Assembly (NCBI GenBank): GCA_045532455.1
Contig: JAZSFX010000020.1
Span: forward strand, 1 to 64,000
Length of the DNA stretch: 64,000 nt
Source of the DNA: Ornithomonoglobus_A sp045532455
Lineage (GTDB): Bacteria > Bacillota > Clostridia > UBA1381
Direction: 5' to 3'
Both the position numbers and the translations under genes were made by a program. Shown here piece by piece: positions 48,690 to 58,200 of this stretch; positions within the stretch are counted from its first letter, which is position 1; every line of letters begins with the position of its first letter. The notes under the pieces are model-generated. The model had not been told where the DNA came from. It saw only the letters and a program-made list of their open reading frames with translations, and did not search any database.

Positions 48690-48963
48690 CAAAAACAGAA
48701 TATTTGCCATTTTGTTTGTTTTATGTGTTTGTGCAATGTTGTTCAAGGGTTTTATGCAATTACCGCAGATTATGGAAAACAAAAAACAAGCTGCCCTTCT
48801 TAGTGAGCGCATAAGCTACGAAAAAGAACGTCAACGTGAAATAGACGAGCTGAAAGCAAAATCAAACACCGACGAATACATAGAAAGCGTCGCAACCGAA
48901 AAACTTGGTCTGGTAGAAAAAAATGCCAAGATATTTGTAGACGTATCATCAACTGAAGAATAA
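48643..48963 (+). CDS. divIC: Septum formation initiator DivIC/FtsB family
   Basis: Bitopic division protein linking FtsL and FtsQ/DivIB. I start at ATG 48643, 7 nt behind GGGGG (ATG 48637 overlaps that site), giving 106 aa: a basic cytoplasmic end (KQVPKKKARYNKNR), one transmembrane helix (about 21-40), a coiled coil (about 45-75) and the EKLGLVEKNAKIFVDV segment typical of DivIC. Its 5' end lies within yabQ. Confidence 0.92.
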   Translation: MNKAIKQVPKKKARYNKNRIFAILFVLCVCAMLFKGFMQLPQIMENKKQAALLSERISYEKERQREIDELKAKSNTDEYIESVATEKLGLVEKNAKIFVDVSSTEE

Positions 48964-48985
48964 ATTAAGAGAGAGGATAAAAATA

Positions 48986-49450
48986 GTGGTTTCTGTAGGA
49001 GATATTTTTGACGGTAAGGTAGTAAGCGTAATGCCTTTTGGTGCGTTTGTTGAGTTTGGTAAAAATCAATCAGGGCTTGTACATATTTCTGAAATTTCAA
49101 CCTCATATATACAGAATATTAACGAGCACATAAAAAAAGGCGACGAAGTTAAGGTTAAGGTCATCAAAATAGAAGACAGCGGTAAAATAAGTCTTTCGAT
49201 AAAACAGACTATGGAAAAGCCAGCAGCAGAGCCAAAAAGCCGCAACAAAAAAGATACACGCGATAACAAACCCAAGCAGAGTGTACGTCCTGCAGATATT
49301 GACTGGTCGCAAAAGGAAGATGAGTTGTCTTTTGAGGATAAGCTTTCGAAGTTCAAGTCCGACAGCGACGAAGCCTTTCGTATTTTAAAGAGAAACGCCG
49401 CCTCAAAACGCAGTGGTGGATACAGTCGCAAAGGCAACTATTCATTTTAA
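48986..49450 (+). CDS. yabR: S1-domain RNA-binding protein YabR
   Basis: General-stress/RNA-binding protein of the YabR group. GTG start behind GAGAGGAT gives 154 aa: an S1 domain (residues 1-73, MVSVGDIFDGKVVSVMPFGA) followed by a charged, probably disordered tail (EPKSRNKKDTRDNKPK) and a basic end. The tail is longer than in Bacillus YabR. In Bacillus the block continues to spoIIE, tilS, hpt and ftsH; here a terminator and pncB follow instead. Confidence 0.9.
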   Translation: MVSVGDIFDGKVVSVMPFGAFVEFGKNQSGLVHISEISTSYIQNINEHIKKGDEVKVKVIKIEDSGKISLSIKQTMEKPAAEPKSRNKKDTRDNKPKQSVRPADIDWSQKEDELSFEDKLSKFKSDSDEAFRILKRNAASKRSGGYSRKGNYSF

Positions 49451-49475
49451 TTTTATTACATATTGTTATTTGGAG

Positions 49476-49513
49476 GGATTGTTGGTACATAGCTGCGACA
49501 ATCCTTTTATTAT
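49476..49513 (+). terminator. Terminator of the hup-yabR block
   Basis: Stem GGATTGT/ACAATCC with a 15-nt structured loop, followed by TTTTATTAT, 26 bp after yabR. Confidence 0.75.
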
Positions 49514-49572
49514 ATGTTTATATGTTTAAATGCGTAAGATACACAAAATTAACAAGCCAGAAAGGAAAATTT

Positions 49573-51015
49573 ATGAACCTTACATTACTAACAGATTTCT
49601 ACGAATTCACCATGGCAAACGGATTTTTAAAAGAGGGTATGGGTGATAGAATTGCATATTTTGATATGTTTTTCAGGCGCGTGCCCGATGACGGTGGATT
49701 TGCCATTATGGCAGGTGTTGAGCAGGTTATTGAATATATAAATGAGCTTAAATTTACAGATGAGGATATTGAATTTTTAAAATCCAAAAAACTCTTTTGC
49801 GATGACTTTTTAAAATACCTAAAGGATTTTAAGTTCTGTTGTGATGTATGGGCAATTCCTGAGGGAACACCCATTTTTCCGCACGAGCCTATTTTAACAG
49901 TAAGAGGGCCTGTGTGTCAGGCGCAGTTTATAGAAACAATGATTCTCTTAACAGTAAATCACCAGAGTCTTATTGCTACTAAAACAAACAGAATAGTGCG
50001 CGCAGCGCAAGGGAGAGCAGTAATGGAGTTTGGCTCAAGACGTGCACAGGGTTACACAGGCGCAACGCTCGGTGCAAGAGCCGCATATATAGGCGGTGCG
50101 GCAGGCACTGCGTGCACAATAGCGGACAAGCTATACGGCATTCCCGCAATGGGAACAATGGCTCATAGCTGGATACAGATGTTTGACAGTGAGTATGAGG
50201 CATTCAAGGCATATGCCAAGACATACCCACACAACACAACCTTGCTTGTGGACACATATAACGTATTAAAATCGGGTGTGCCTAATGCAATAAAAGTGTT
50301 CGATGAGATTTTAAAGCCTATGGGAGCGCGTCCTGTTGGAATAAGAATTGATTCAGGGGATATAACCTATCTTTCTAAAAAATGCCGCGATATGCTTGAC
50401 GAGGCAGGCTATGAGGACTGCAAAATTGTTGCTTCCAATTCACTTGACGAGCATATTATACGCGATATGCTTATACAGGGTGCAAAAGTGGACTTGTTCG
50501 GTGTTGGTGAGCGTCTTATAACTTCATCATCTGCACCTGTTTTTGGCGGGGTGTACAAGCTTGTGGCGCTCGAGGATAAAAACTCAAAAATAATTCCAAA
50601 AATAAAAATAAGTGAAAATGTGGCAAAGATAACCACCCCTGGCTTTAAGCAGGTTTACCGTCTGTATTCAAAGGAAACAAACAGAGCACTCGCAGACGTT
50701 ATAACACTGTTTGATGAGGTGATAGATAATTCCAAGCCATACGAAATTTTTAACCCCGAGCATATTTGGAAAAGAAAGCGCATTACCGACTTCTATGCAA
50801 GACCGCTTTTAAAGCAGATATTCAGGAACGGAGAATGTGTATATAAAAATCCCGACATAAAAATCCTGAGAGAGTATTGTCAGATGGAGGTCGACAGTCT
50901 GTGGGAGGAAGTAAAGCGTTTTGAAAACCCACATCAATATTATGTTGACCTTTCTAAAGACTTATGGAAGATGAAGCACGAGCTACTGTCGGAGTACGGA
51001 AATCTGGAGGATTAA
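49573..51015 (+). CDS. pncB: Nicotinate phosphoribosyltransferase
   Basis: NAD salvage: converts nicotinate and PRPP to nicotinate mononucleotide. The 480-residue product starts MNLTLLTDFYEFTMANGFLK behind AAAGGAA (the frame is open 17 codons upstream but without a site). It contains the catalytic-histidine region with FGSRRAQGYTGATLGARAAY, GTMAHSWIQMFDSEYEAF and the phosphate-binding VRIDSGD-like GIRIDSGDITYLSK. It is likely cotranscribed with tsaC one base later. Together with nadA it indicates both salvage and de novo NAD routes. Confidence 0.94.
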   Translation: MNLTLLTDFYEFTMANGFLKEGMGDRIAYFDMFFRRVPDDGGFAIMAGVEQVIEYINELKFTDEDIEFLKSKKLFCDDFLKYLKDFKFCCDVWAIPEGTPIFPHEPILTVRGPVCQAQFIETMILLTVNHQSLIATKTNRIVRAAQGRAVMEFGSRRAQGYTGATLGARAAYIGGAAGTACTIADKLYGIPAMGTMAHSWIQMFDSEYEAFKAYAKTYPHNTTLLVDTYNVLKSGVPNAIKVFDEILKPMGARPVGIRIDSGDITYLSKKCRDMLDEAGYEDCKIVASNSLDEHIIRDMLIQGAKVDLFGVGERLITSSSAPVFGGVYKLVALEDKNSKIIPKIKISENVAKITTPGFKQVYRLYSKETNRALADVITLFDEVIDNSKPYEIFNPEHIWKRKRITDFYARPLLKQIFRNGECVYKNPDIKILREYCQMEVDSLWEEVKRFENPHQYYVDLSKDLWKMKHELLSEYGNLED

Positions 51016-51016
51016 T

Positions 51017-52030
51017 TTGAAAACACGTATTATAGAAAAAAACGACTTAAAAATTGCAGGCGAAATAATAAGAGACGGTGGACTTGTTGCATTCCCTACC
51101 GAAACGGTTTACGGTCTTGGTGCAAATGCACTTGATGCGGTGGCAGTTAAAAAAATATTTGTTGCCAAAGGTAGACCCTCGGATAATCCGCTTATAGTCC
51201 ACATCGGCGATATTTCGCAGATAGATGAGCTTGCGGAGGATATAAACGATAACGCAAAAAAACTTATAGACGCTTTTATGCCAGGTCCGTTTACAATAAT
51301 ATTAAAAAAGAAGCCTCATATTCCCGACACCGTAACTGCAGGTCTTGACAGTGTGGGAATACGTTTTCCCATACAAGCCACAGCAGTTGCTTTTATTAAA
51401 GAGGCACGCGTGCCGATAGCGGCACCGTCAGCAAATCTTTCGGGAAAGCCGAGTCCTACCGAGGTAAAGCACGTTACCCAGGATATGATGGGCAGAATTG
51501 AGGGCATAATAAACGGAGAAAGCTGCGATTTTGGTGTTGAGTCCACAATAGTTGACGCCACCTCCCCCATTCCCGTTCTTTTAAGACCAGGTGGCATTAC
51601 ATACGATGAATTATGCTCCGTTGTACCCCAAACCATAATAGATAAGAATGTTATGGAGGCTGTGGGTGAGAACGAAAAGCCAAAATGCCCGGGAACAAAG
51701 TACAAGCACTACTCACCAAAGGCACAGGTAGTTGTGGTTGAGGGCGAGTGCGAAAATGTAAGGAAAAAGATTAAAGAGTTATTAGAAGAAAATAATGATA
51801 AGGTATCGGGTGTTCTTACAATGTTTAACTCTGCATATGACAGAGCAGTTGTTATAGACGGTGGCGAAAATAACCGCGACTACGCAAAAAATCTGTTTGG
51901 TGCACTAAGGAGCTTTGACGATTTAGGTGTTGAAATTGTTTTTGCAGAGTTCAAATTTCTTGACGGATACGGTCTTGCGGTTAAGAACAGACTCTACAAG
52001 GCGGCAGGCTATAATGTGATTTATGTATAA
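51017..52030 (+). CDS. L-threonylcarbamoyladenylate synthase (Sua5/YwlC type)
   Basis: Makes threonylcarbamoyl-AMP for the t6A37 modification of ANN-reading tRNAs. UUG start one base after the pncB stop, with GGAGG upstream. The 337-residue product has a YrdC domain (about 1-205: GGLVAFPTETVYGLGANALD, KGRPSDNPLIVHI, APSANLSGKPSPT) and a C-terminal Sua5 domain (about 215-335) beginning CPGTKYKHYSPKAQ, which marks the long Sua5 form over the short TsaC form. TsaB/D/E are not nearby. Confidence 0.94.
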   Translation: MKTRIIEKNDLKIAGEIIRDGGLVAFPTETVYGLGANALDAVAVKKIFVAKGRPSDNPLIVHIGDISQIDELAEDINDNAKKLIDAFMPGPFTIILKKKPHIPDTVTAGLDSVGIRFPIQATAVAFIKEARVPIAAPSANLSGKPSPTEVKHVTQDMMGRIEGIINGESCDFGVESTIVDATSPIPVLLRPGGITYDELCSVVPQTIIDKNVMEAVGENEKPKCPGTKYKHYSPKAQVVVVEGECENVRKKIKELLEENNDKVSGVLTMFNSAYDRAVVIDGGENNRDYAKNLFGALRSFDDLGVEIVFAEFKFLDGYGLAVKNRLYKAAGYNVIYV

Positions 52031-52060
52031 AAAAGGTTGTTGCATATGCAACAACCTTTT
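52031..52060. terminator. Bidirectional terminator between sua5 and fucI
   Basis: AAAAGGTTGTTGCA/TGCAACAACCTTTT is a perfect palindrome with A/T runs, lying in the 43-bp space between convergent stop codons. Confidence 0.9.
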
Positions 52061-52073
52061 TATGTAATTTAAA

Positions 52074-53882
52074 TTATTTGATATTTTTGTACAAAGGTCC
52101 GTATGCTTGGCAAGCTCTGTAATCCTGACCTTCTTTATCCATGCCGAAAGCATTCCAGCTTGCAGGTCTGAATATCTTTTCTTCAGGTACATTGTGTAGA
52201 CTTACAGGAATTCTCAGCATTGAACACATTGTGATAAGGTCTGCACCAATATGTCCATAAGAGATAGCACCGTGGTTAGCACCCCAGTTATTCATAACTT
52301 CATAAGCTGTCTTGAATGGGCTGCCGTCCTTACCATCACATCTTGGAGCAAACCATGTACATGGCCATGTGTAGTCTGTTCTCTTCCAAAGTGCGTCAGA
52401 TACATCAGCAGGAAGACCTACTGTCCAACCCTCTGCAATTTGAAGAACAGGACCAAGACCCTTAACAAGGTTTAGTCTAATCATAGTAGCAGGCATTGTA
52501 GCTGTTGTTTCAAATCTTGATGAGAAACCGCCGCCTCTAAAATATCCCAGGTCTGCCATATTCCATGTTGTAGCACCCATAATAGCGTCTTGGTCAGCTT
52601 GTGTAACTTCATACCAAGGCTTCATAACTGCATTTCCATTTTCGTCTTTTGCCTCTGCATTAGCGTCTAAGCAACAAGCACCTGAGTTGATAAGGTGAAT
52701 AACACCATTTGCAGCCTTTGCTTCGTCTTTGATGTCGTAGCCTGTAACTCTCTTGATAGCCTCGCCACTCCAATATGTACGAACGTCCGCAAACATTTGT
52801 GCTCTGTTTGTTAATAACTTCATAAATAGCATACCTAAGCCGTTTAATACGTCATTTTCGGTTGCTAAAATATATGGCTCTCTTGCACCGTTCCAGTCGA
52901 ATGAGGTGTTAAGCATTGCCTCTGCAAAGTCGCAGTTTGGATAGAAGTCTGTCCATTGTCTTTGACCCTGAAAACCTGCAGCAATTGCGTTGTGGCCAAC
53001 TGCTTCTTCTTCACAACCCTCAGGAAGATTTGCATTACCATTCATCAAATCCTGAATAATAACTGCCATCTTAACAACAAATTCAAATTGCTCAGCTTTC
53101 TCAGCATCAGATTTTTGCATATCCTCAGGGTTCTTGTCAAAGCCCATCTTGCAGTTCTTCTTTGCCCAAGCAAGTGCCTTTTGGAATTCAGCCTCGTCAT
53201 AGATGCCCTCAGTCATTCTTCTGATTACTTCTACCTCGTCAACAGACTCAACTCTCATGCCCAAGTATGATTCGATAAAGTCAGAGTCGATAATAGAGCC
53301 GCCGATACCCATACAGATTGAGCCAATTTGCAGATATGACTTACCACGCATTGTTGCAGTTGCAACTGCAGCACGACCAAATCTTAATAGTTTTTCTTCT
53401 ACGTCAGCAGGAATTGAAGTATCACTCATATCCTGAACTTCGTGGCCATAGATACCAAATGCAGGAAGTCCCTTTTGTGCATGTGTAGCAAGAACTGATG
53501 CAAGGTAAACTGCACCCGGTCTTTCTGTACCGTTAAAGCCCCAAACACCCTTTATTGTCTGTGGGTCCATATCCATTGTTTCAGAGCCATAGCACCAGCA
53601 AGGTGTAACTGTAAGAGTAATGTCTACACCCTCTTTTCTGAATTTATCAGCACATGCAGCAGATTCTGCAACACGACCGATTGTTGTGTCGGCAATAACT
53701 ACTTTAACACTCTCACCATTAGAGTATTTTAAGTTGTCTTCAAATAATTTTTTAGCAGCCTTTGCCATGTTCATTGTTTGAACCTCTAAAGATTCTCTAA
53801 CCTTTAAAGGACCGCGACGTCCGTCGATTGTAGGACGAATACCAATAACAGGATAATCGCCTATTAGTCTTGATTTTGCCAT
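52074..53882 (-). CDS. fucI: L-fucose isomerase
   Basis: Converts L-fucose to L-fuculose (and often D-arabinose to D-ribulose), manganese-dependent. The 602-residue product begins SRLIGDYPVIGIRPTIDGRR and contains TPCWCYGSETMDMDPQTIKG, FGIYGHEVQDM and the metal-binding EEEAVGHNAIAAGFQGQRQW region (catalytic Glu about 338) and the later Asp. Length matches FucI (about 590-600 aa). It is divergent from an AraC-type regulator, and is alone: fuculokinase, aldolase and transporter genes are absent. The mutarotase gene fucU is 26 kb away. Confidence 0.96.
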   Translation of the reverse strand: MAKSRLIGDYPVIGIRPTIDGRRGPLKVRESLEVQTMNMAKAAKKLFEDNLKYSNGESVKVVIADTTIGRVAESAACADKFRKEGVDITLTVTPCWCYGSETMDMDPQTIKGVWGFNGTERPGAVYLASVLATHAQKGLPAFGIYGHEVQDMSDTSIPADVEEKLLRFGRAAVATATMRGKSYLQIGSICMGIGGSIIDSDFIESYLGMRVESVDEVEVIRRMTEGIYDEAEFQKALAWAKKNCKMGFDKNPEDMQKSDAEKAEQFEFVVKMAVIIQDLMNGNANLPEGCEEEAVGHNAIAAGFQGQRQWTDFYPNCDFAEAMLNTSFDWNGAREPYILATENDVLNGLGMLFMKLLTNRAQMFADVRTYWSGEAIKRVTGYDIKDEAKAANGVIHLINSGACCLDANAEAKDENGNAVMKPWYEVTQADQDAIMGATTWNMADLGYFRGGGFSSRFETTATMPATMIRLNLVKGLGPVLQIAEGWTVGLPADVSDALWKRTDYTWPCTWFAPRCDGKDGSPFKTAYEVMNNWGANHGAISYGHIGADLITMCSMLRIPVSLHNVPEEKIFRPASWNAFGMDKEGQDYRACQAYGPLYKNIK

Positions 53883-53909
53883 AATCTTTTCCTCCTAAAA
53901 AAATATATA

Positions 53910-53920
53910 TAGTTAAACTA
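53910..53920. promoter_or_regulatory. Possible operator in the fucI-araC divergent region
   Basis: TAGTTAAACTA is a perfect 11-bp dyad 28 bp upstream of the fucI start. It is a candidate binding site for the adjacent AraC-type protein or another sugar regulator. AT-rich context makes chance occurrence possible; no clear sigma-A promoter for fucI was found beside it. Confidence 0.3.
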
Positions 53921-53947
53921 ATATTATAGTCTAATATAATTATACTA

Positions 53948-53977
53948 TTGACTTTGTTAAAATACTTGTGTTATAAT
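53948..53977 (+). promoter_or_regulatory. Sigma-A promoter of the AraC regulator
   Basis: TTGACT (53948-53953), 18-bp spacer, TATAAT (53972-53977), leaving a leader of about 95 nt before the ATG at 54081. Confidence 0.7.
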
Positions 53978-54080
53978 GGAATAAAGTATAAGAATATTAC
54001 GATTAAGTGTATTTTGCACGGAAGATTTTACAAATAATTTCATTGTTTGGATATATATAGTCAGAAAGGCAATAAAAAAC

Positions 54081-54902
54081 ATGAAAATTTCTCTTTTACA
54101 CGAAACAACTCAACGAGGCACGCCTGATTTTCCCATTGAGTATTACAAGGTAAATAAAAGCCATCCTCAGTATCATATGCAGACACACTGGCACAAGGAT
54201 ATTGAGCTTATTCGCGTTACGGGTGGGTCTTTGGACGTGCAGATAGGTGATACCCCATATTCACTAAGGGCAGGCGACAGCATATATATCCCCGGCGGTA
54301 TTGCACATGGCGCAGAACCTGATGAGTGCGATTATGAATGTATTGTTTTTTCGCCTGCAATTTTGTATGCAACTCAGAAAATACGTACACTGCTAAAATC
54401 AAAAGTAATTTGCGCCGTAAAATTTCCGCAAAATGAGGATATAAATTTCATATTCAACTGCTTTACCAAAAAAGACACCGGCTATGAGTTTGAGGTAATA
54501 AGTGCGCTATATAAAATTGCATATTACGCACTTCAAAATCAGGATATACCAACAAACAATGTGGAATACCGCGTTGATAAAATAAAACCGTCGATTATGT
54601 ATATCGAGGAGAATTTTTCGTCGAATATAAGTCTTGGCGAGCTTGCACGGGCGTGCTCTATGAGTGCGAATTATTTTTGCAAGGTGTTTAAAGACGTTAC
54701 AGGTCAGACACCCGTTGAGTATATGACAACGTATCGCATCGAAGCCGCCTGTGAAATGCTTCTTTCGGGCATAAGCGTAACCGACACCGCGTATGATTGC
54801 GGTTTTAACGATTTAAGTTATTTTATAAATGTTTTTAAGCGCTATATGGGCATTTCTCCAAAACAATATGCACAAAACAGGCAAAAGACAATTTCTGCTT
54901 AA
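54081..54902 (+). CDS. AraC family transcriptional regulator
   Basis: A 273-residue regulator: an N-terminal cupin domain (about 25-105, HMQTHWHKDIELIRVTGGSL, IYIPGGIAHGAEPDE) for ligand binding, and a C-terminal AraC DNA-binding domain (about 170-268) with two helix-turn-helix units (LGELARACSMSANYFCKVFK and DTAYDCGFNDLSYFINVFKR). It is divergent to fucI and is the obvious candidate activator of that gene, with L-fucose or a related sugar as ligand; this is inferred from position only. Confidence 0.9.
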   Translation: MKISLLHETTQRGTPDFPIEYYKVNKSHPQYHMQTHWHKDIELIRVTGGSLDVQIGDTPYSLRAGDSIYIPGGIAHGAEPDECDYECIVFSPAILYATQKIRTLLKSKVICAVKFPQNEDINFIFNCFTKKDTGYEFEVISALYKIAYYALQNQDIPTNNVEYRVDKIKPSIMYIEENFSSNISLGELARACSMSANYFCKVFKDVTGQTPVEYMTTYRIEAACEMLLSGISVTDTAYDCGFNDLSYFINVFKRYMGISPKQYAQNRQKTISA

Positions 54903-54903
54903 G

Positions 54904-54941
54904 AAAAAAAGACATTATTCTCGAGAATAATGTCTTTTTTT
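54904..54941. terminator. Bidirectional terminator between araC-like gene and tRNA-Gly
   Basis: AAAAAAAGACATTATTCTC/GAGAATAATGTCTTTTTTT: a perfect 38-bp palindrome with 7-base A and T runs, serving the plus-strand regulator and the minus-strand tRNA. Confidence 0.92.
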
Positions 54942-54944
54942 CTA

Positions 54945-55016
54945 AGCGGAAGACGAGATTCGAACTCGCGACGTTCACCTTGGCAAGGTGACGCTCTACC
55001 ACTGAGCCACTCCCGC
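54945..55016 (-). tRNA. tRNA-Gly (GCC), second copy, no CCA
   Basis: Minus strand, same 71-nt body and discriminator T as the copy at 46663-46734, anticodon GCC. After the discriminator the sequence is TAGA, so CCA must be added post-transcriptionally. It stands alone between its own promoter and a terminator. Confidence 0.96.
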
Positions 55017-55042
55017 ATATATGTTATCTTTACGACCTTTAT

Positions 55043-55071
55043 ATAATACCATAAAAAAAAGTGTTTGTCAA
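55043..55071 (-). promoter_or_regulatory. Sigma-A promoter of the single tRNA-Gly
   Basis: Minus-strand TTGACA (55071-55066), 17-bp spacer, TATTAT (55048-55043), about 20 bp from the tRNA 5' end. Confidence 0.82.
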
Positions 55072-55115
55072 CAGTTTTTTGGTAAAAAAGCAAAGAATTT
55101 TTTTCACATTTATAG

Positions 55116-55144
55116 TTGATATATTTTGTTTTTTATGGTAGAAT
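55116..55144 (+). promoter_or_regulatory. Sigma-A promoter of purL
   Basis: TTGATA (55116-55121), 17-bp spacer, TAGAAT (55139-55144). The roughly 130-nt leader contains a 7-bp hairpin TGTCCGT/ACGGACA (55196-55215) without a T-run. I looked for a purine riboswitch and PurR box and found neither. Confidence 0.7.
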
Positions 55145-55281
55145 TATAGTGTATGGATTTTACATTTTTTATAAATATAACTTCTGAGTACATATTGTCC
55201 GTAACAACACGGACAGAGTATATAAATTTTGTTAACATTAGAGGATAAAAAGCAAACATATACAGAAAGGAATTTTTTACT

Positions 55282-58200
55282 ATGGCACAAGTTAAAAGAA
55301 TTTACGTTGAAAAGAAAAAAGGCTTTGACGTCGAAGCTCAGGGCGTTCTTGCAGATTTAAGAGGCAATCTTTCGATGAGCGGTCTTAGCGGAGTAAGAAT
55401 AATAAACCGTTACGACGTTGAGGGAATTTCTGACGAGGAATATCAAAAGGCAAGAAATCTTATTTTTTCAGAGCCACCCGTTGACAGTGCCTACGACGAA
55501 GAAATAGAAATAAACGAGGGTGTTAAATTTGCAGTTGAGTATCTTCCAGGTCAGTTCGACCAGAGAGCCGCAAGTGCAGAGGAATGTATCTCAATACTCA
55601 CTCAAAAGGAGCGTCCAAAGGTAAGATATGCAAAAATATATGTTCTTATTGGCGAAGTTTCTGATGCAGAGTTCGAAAAAGCAAAGTCATACCTTATAAA
55701 CCCCGTAGAAGCAAGAGAAGCATCTTTTGAAAAGCCATCATCTCTTGATATGGAGGTTGTTGTTCCCGAAGACGTAAAAACCGTTGACGGTTTTATTGAT
55801 ATGAGCGAAACCCAAATGAAAGCATTTCTTGACGAAATGGGCTTTGCAATGGATTTAGACGACCTAAAATTCTGCCAGAACTATTTCAAAAACGAAGAAA
55901 AGAGAAATCCGACCGTTACCGAAATGCGTATGATTGATACATATTGGTCGGACCACTGCAGACACACAACATTCTCAACCAAAATAAACAACGTAACAAT
56001 AAACGACGGAAAATATGCAGACGTAATAAAAGCCTCATACGAGGAATACAAAAAGGCAAAGGCAGAGCTTTATGCTCCCGACCGTAATATGTGCCTTATG
56101 AATATGGCAACAATTATTGTTAAGCAGTTAAAGAAAAAGGGACTTTTAAAAGAAATTGACGAGTCCGAAGAAATAAATGCCTGCTCAATAGTTGTTGACG
56201 TTGACGTTGACGGAAAAGACGAACCATGGCTTATTATGTTCAAGAACGAAACACACAACCACCCGACAGAAATTGAGCCTTTCGGTGGTGCAGCAACTTG
56301 TCTTGGCGGTGCAATCCGCGACCCATTATCAGGTCGTTCATATGTGTATCAGGCAATGCGTGTAACAGGCTCAGGCGACCCGAGAGTGTCGCTTGCCAAT
56401 ACATTACCTGGTAAGCTAATGCAAAGAAAAATCACAACAGGCGCTTCGGCAGGTTACAGCTCATACGGTAACCAGATTGGTCTTGCAACAGGTCAGGTAC
56501 AGGAGATTTACCACGAGGGCTACGTTGCAAAGAGAATGGAAATCGGCGCGGTTATTGGTGCAGCACCAAAGAAGAATGTAATAAGAGAAGTTCCATCTGA
56601 CGGTGATGTTATTGTATTATTGGGCGGAAGAACAGGCAGAGACGGTGTAGGCGGTGCAACAGGCTCATCAAAAGCGCATGACGAAAAAAGTGTTGTTACA
56701 TGCGGAAGTGAAGTTCAAAAGGGTAATCCACCCGTTGAAAGAAAAATACAAAGACTATTTCGAAACGAAAAGGTTACAACTCTTATTAAACGTTGTAACG
56801 ACTTTGGTGCAGGCGGTGTAAGTGTTGCAATTGGCGAGCTTGCAGACGGCCTTGTTATAGATTTGGATAAAGTTCCAAAGAAGTACGAGGGACTTGACGG
56901 TACAGAGCTTGCAATAAGCGAATCACAAGAAAGAATGGCAGTTGTGGTAAGAAGCGCTGACGCCGATAAGTTTATTGAGTATGCAAACGAAGAAAATCTT
57001 GAGGCTACAAAGGTTGCAGTAGTAACCGAAAATCCACGTCTTGTAATGAATTGGAGAGGTAAAACTATCTGTAATATCTCAAGAGAATTCCTGAATACAA
57101 ACGGCGCTACCAAAAACACAGACGTTGAGGTTGTGCTTCCAAAAGAGAGCGAAAGCTTCTTTAAGTACGAAAAGAAAGAAGATATAAAGAGCGAATGGTT
57201 AAATGTTCTCTCCGACCTTAACGTATGCTCACAAAAAGGTCTTTGCGAAAAATTCGACTCAACTATCGGTGCTAACACTGTTACAATGCCGTTTGGCGGT
57301 GAGTATCAATTAACACCAACCGAGGGTATGGCGGCAAAAGTGCCCGTACTTGGCGGCAAAACAAACACTGCAACAGTTATGACCTTTGGTTACAACCCCA
57401 ACCTTTCGAGCTGGAGCCCATATCACGGTGCGGCATTTGCGGTTGTTGAATCAGTTTCCAAAGCAGTTGCAATGGGTGTTGACTACAAAAAGATATACTT
57501 AACATTCCAAGAATATTTCGAAAAGCTTGGCAACGACCCAAAACGTTGGGGTAAACCATTTGCGGCACTTTTGGGTGCGTATCGCGTGCAATTAGAGCTT
57601 GGTATTGCTGCAATCGGCGGCAAGGACTCTATGAGCGGCTCATTCAACGAATTAGACGTTCCCCCTACCCTGACATCTTTTGCAGTATCGCACACAAGAG
57701 CGGATAAGGTAATATCACAGGAATTTAAAAAGGCAGGCTCAAAGCTTGTTATGTTCAGAGCAGAGCGCGACGAAAATGATATGCCCCACTTCGACTCACT
57801 AAAGAAAATGTACGACACAGTACACGCTCTAATAACTGATGGCAAGGTGCTTTCATCAAGCGTTGTTAAGGGCTTTGGTCTTGCAGAGGTTATCGCTAAA
57901 ATGTCGTTTGGTAATATGATTGGCGCTACACTGAATGTGAGTGAAGAAGATTTGTTTAATGCACCGTTCGGCTCTATTGTTTTAGAGGTTGCAGACGACG
58001 TACAAGACGGTGTTATAATAGGTGAAACTACAACTTCAAAGGCTATTGAGGCTTGCGGTGTAAGCATTACTTTAGACGAGGCACTTAAATCGTGGACAGC
58101 ACCTCTCGAAAAGGTGTTCCCCACAAAAGCAGGCAAATTCACTGAAGAACCACAAACTTATTCATACGACAAGAGAAACATTACAGTTGCAAGCGAGAAA

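Noticed and set aside
54945..55016. Identical tRNA-Gly copies as an attachment-site duplication from an integrated element.
   Set aside because: The 8 kb between them contains only core genes in conserved order and no integrase.
55145..55281. Purine riboswitch or PurR box upstream of purL.
   Set aside because: I looked for the three-way junction pattern and PurR-type half-sites and saw only a simple 7-bp hairpin.
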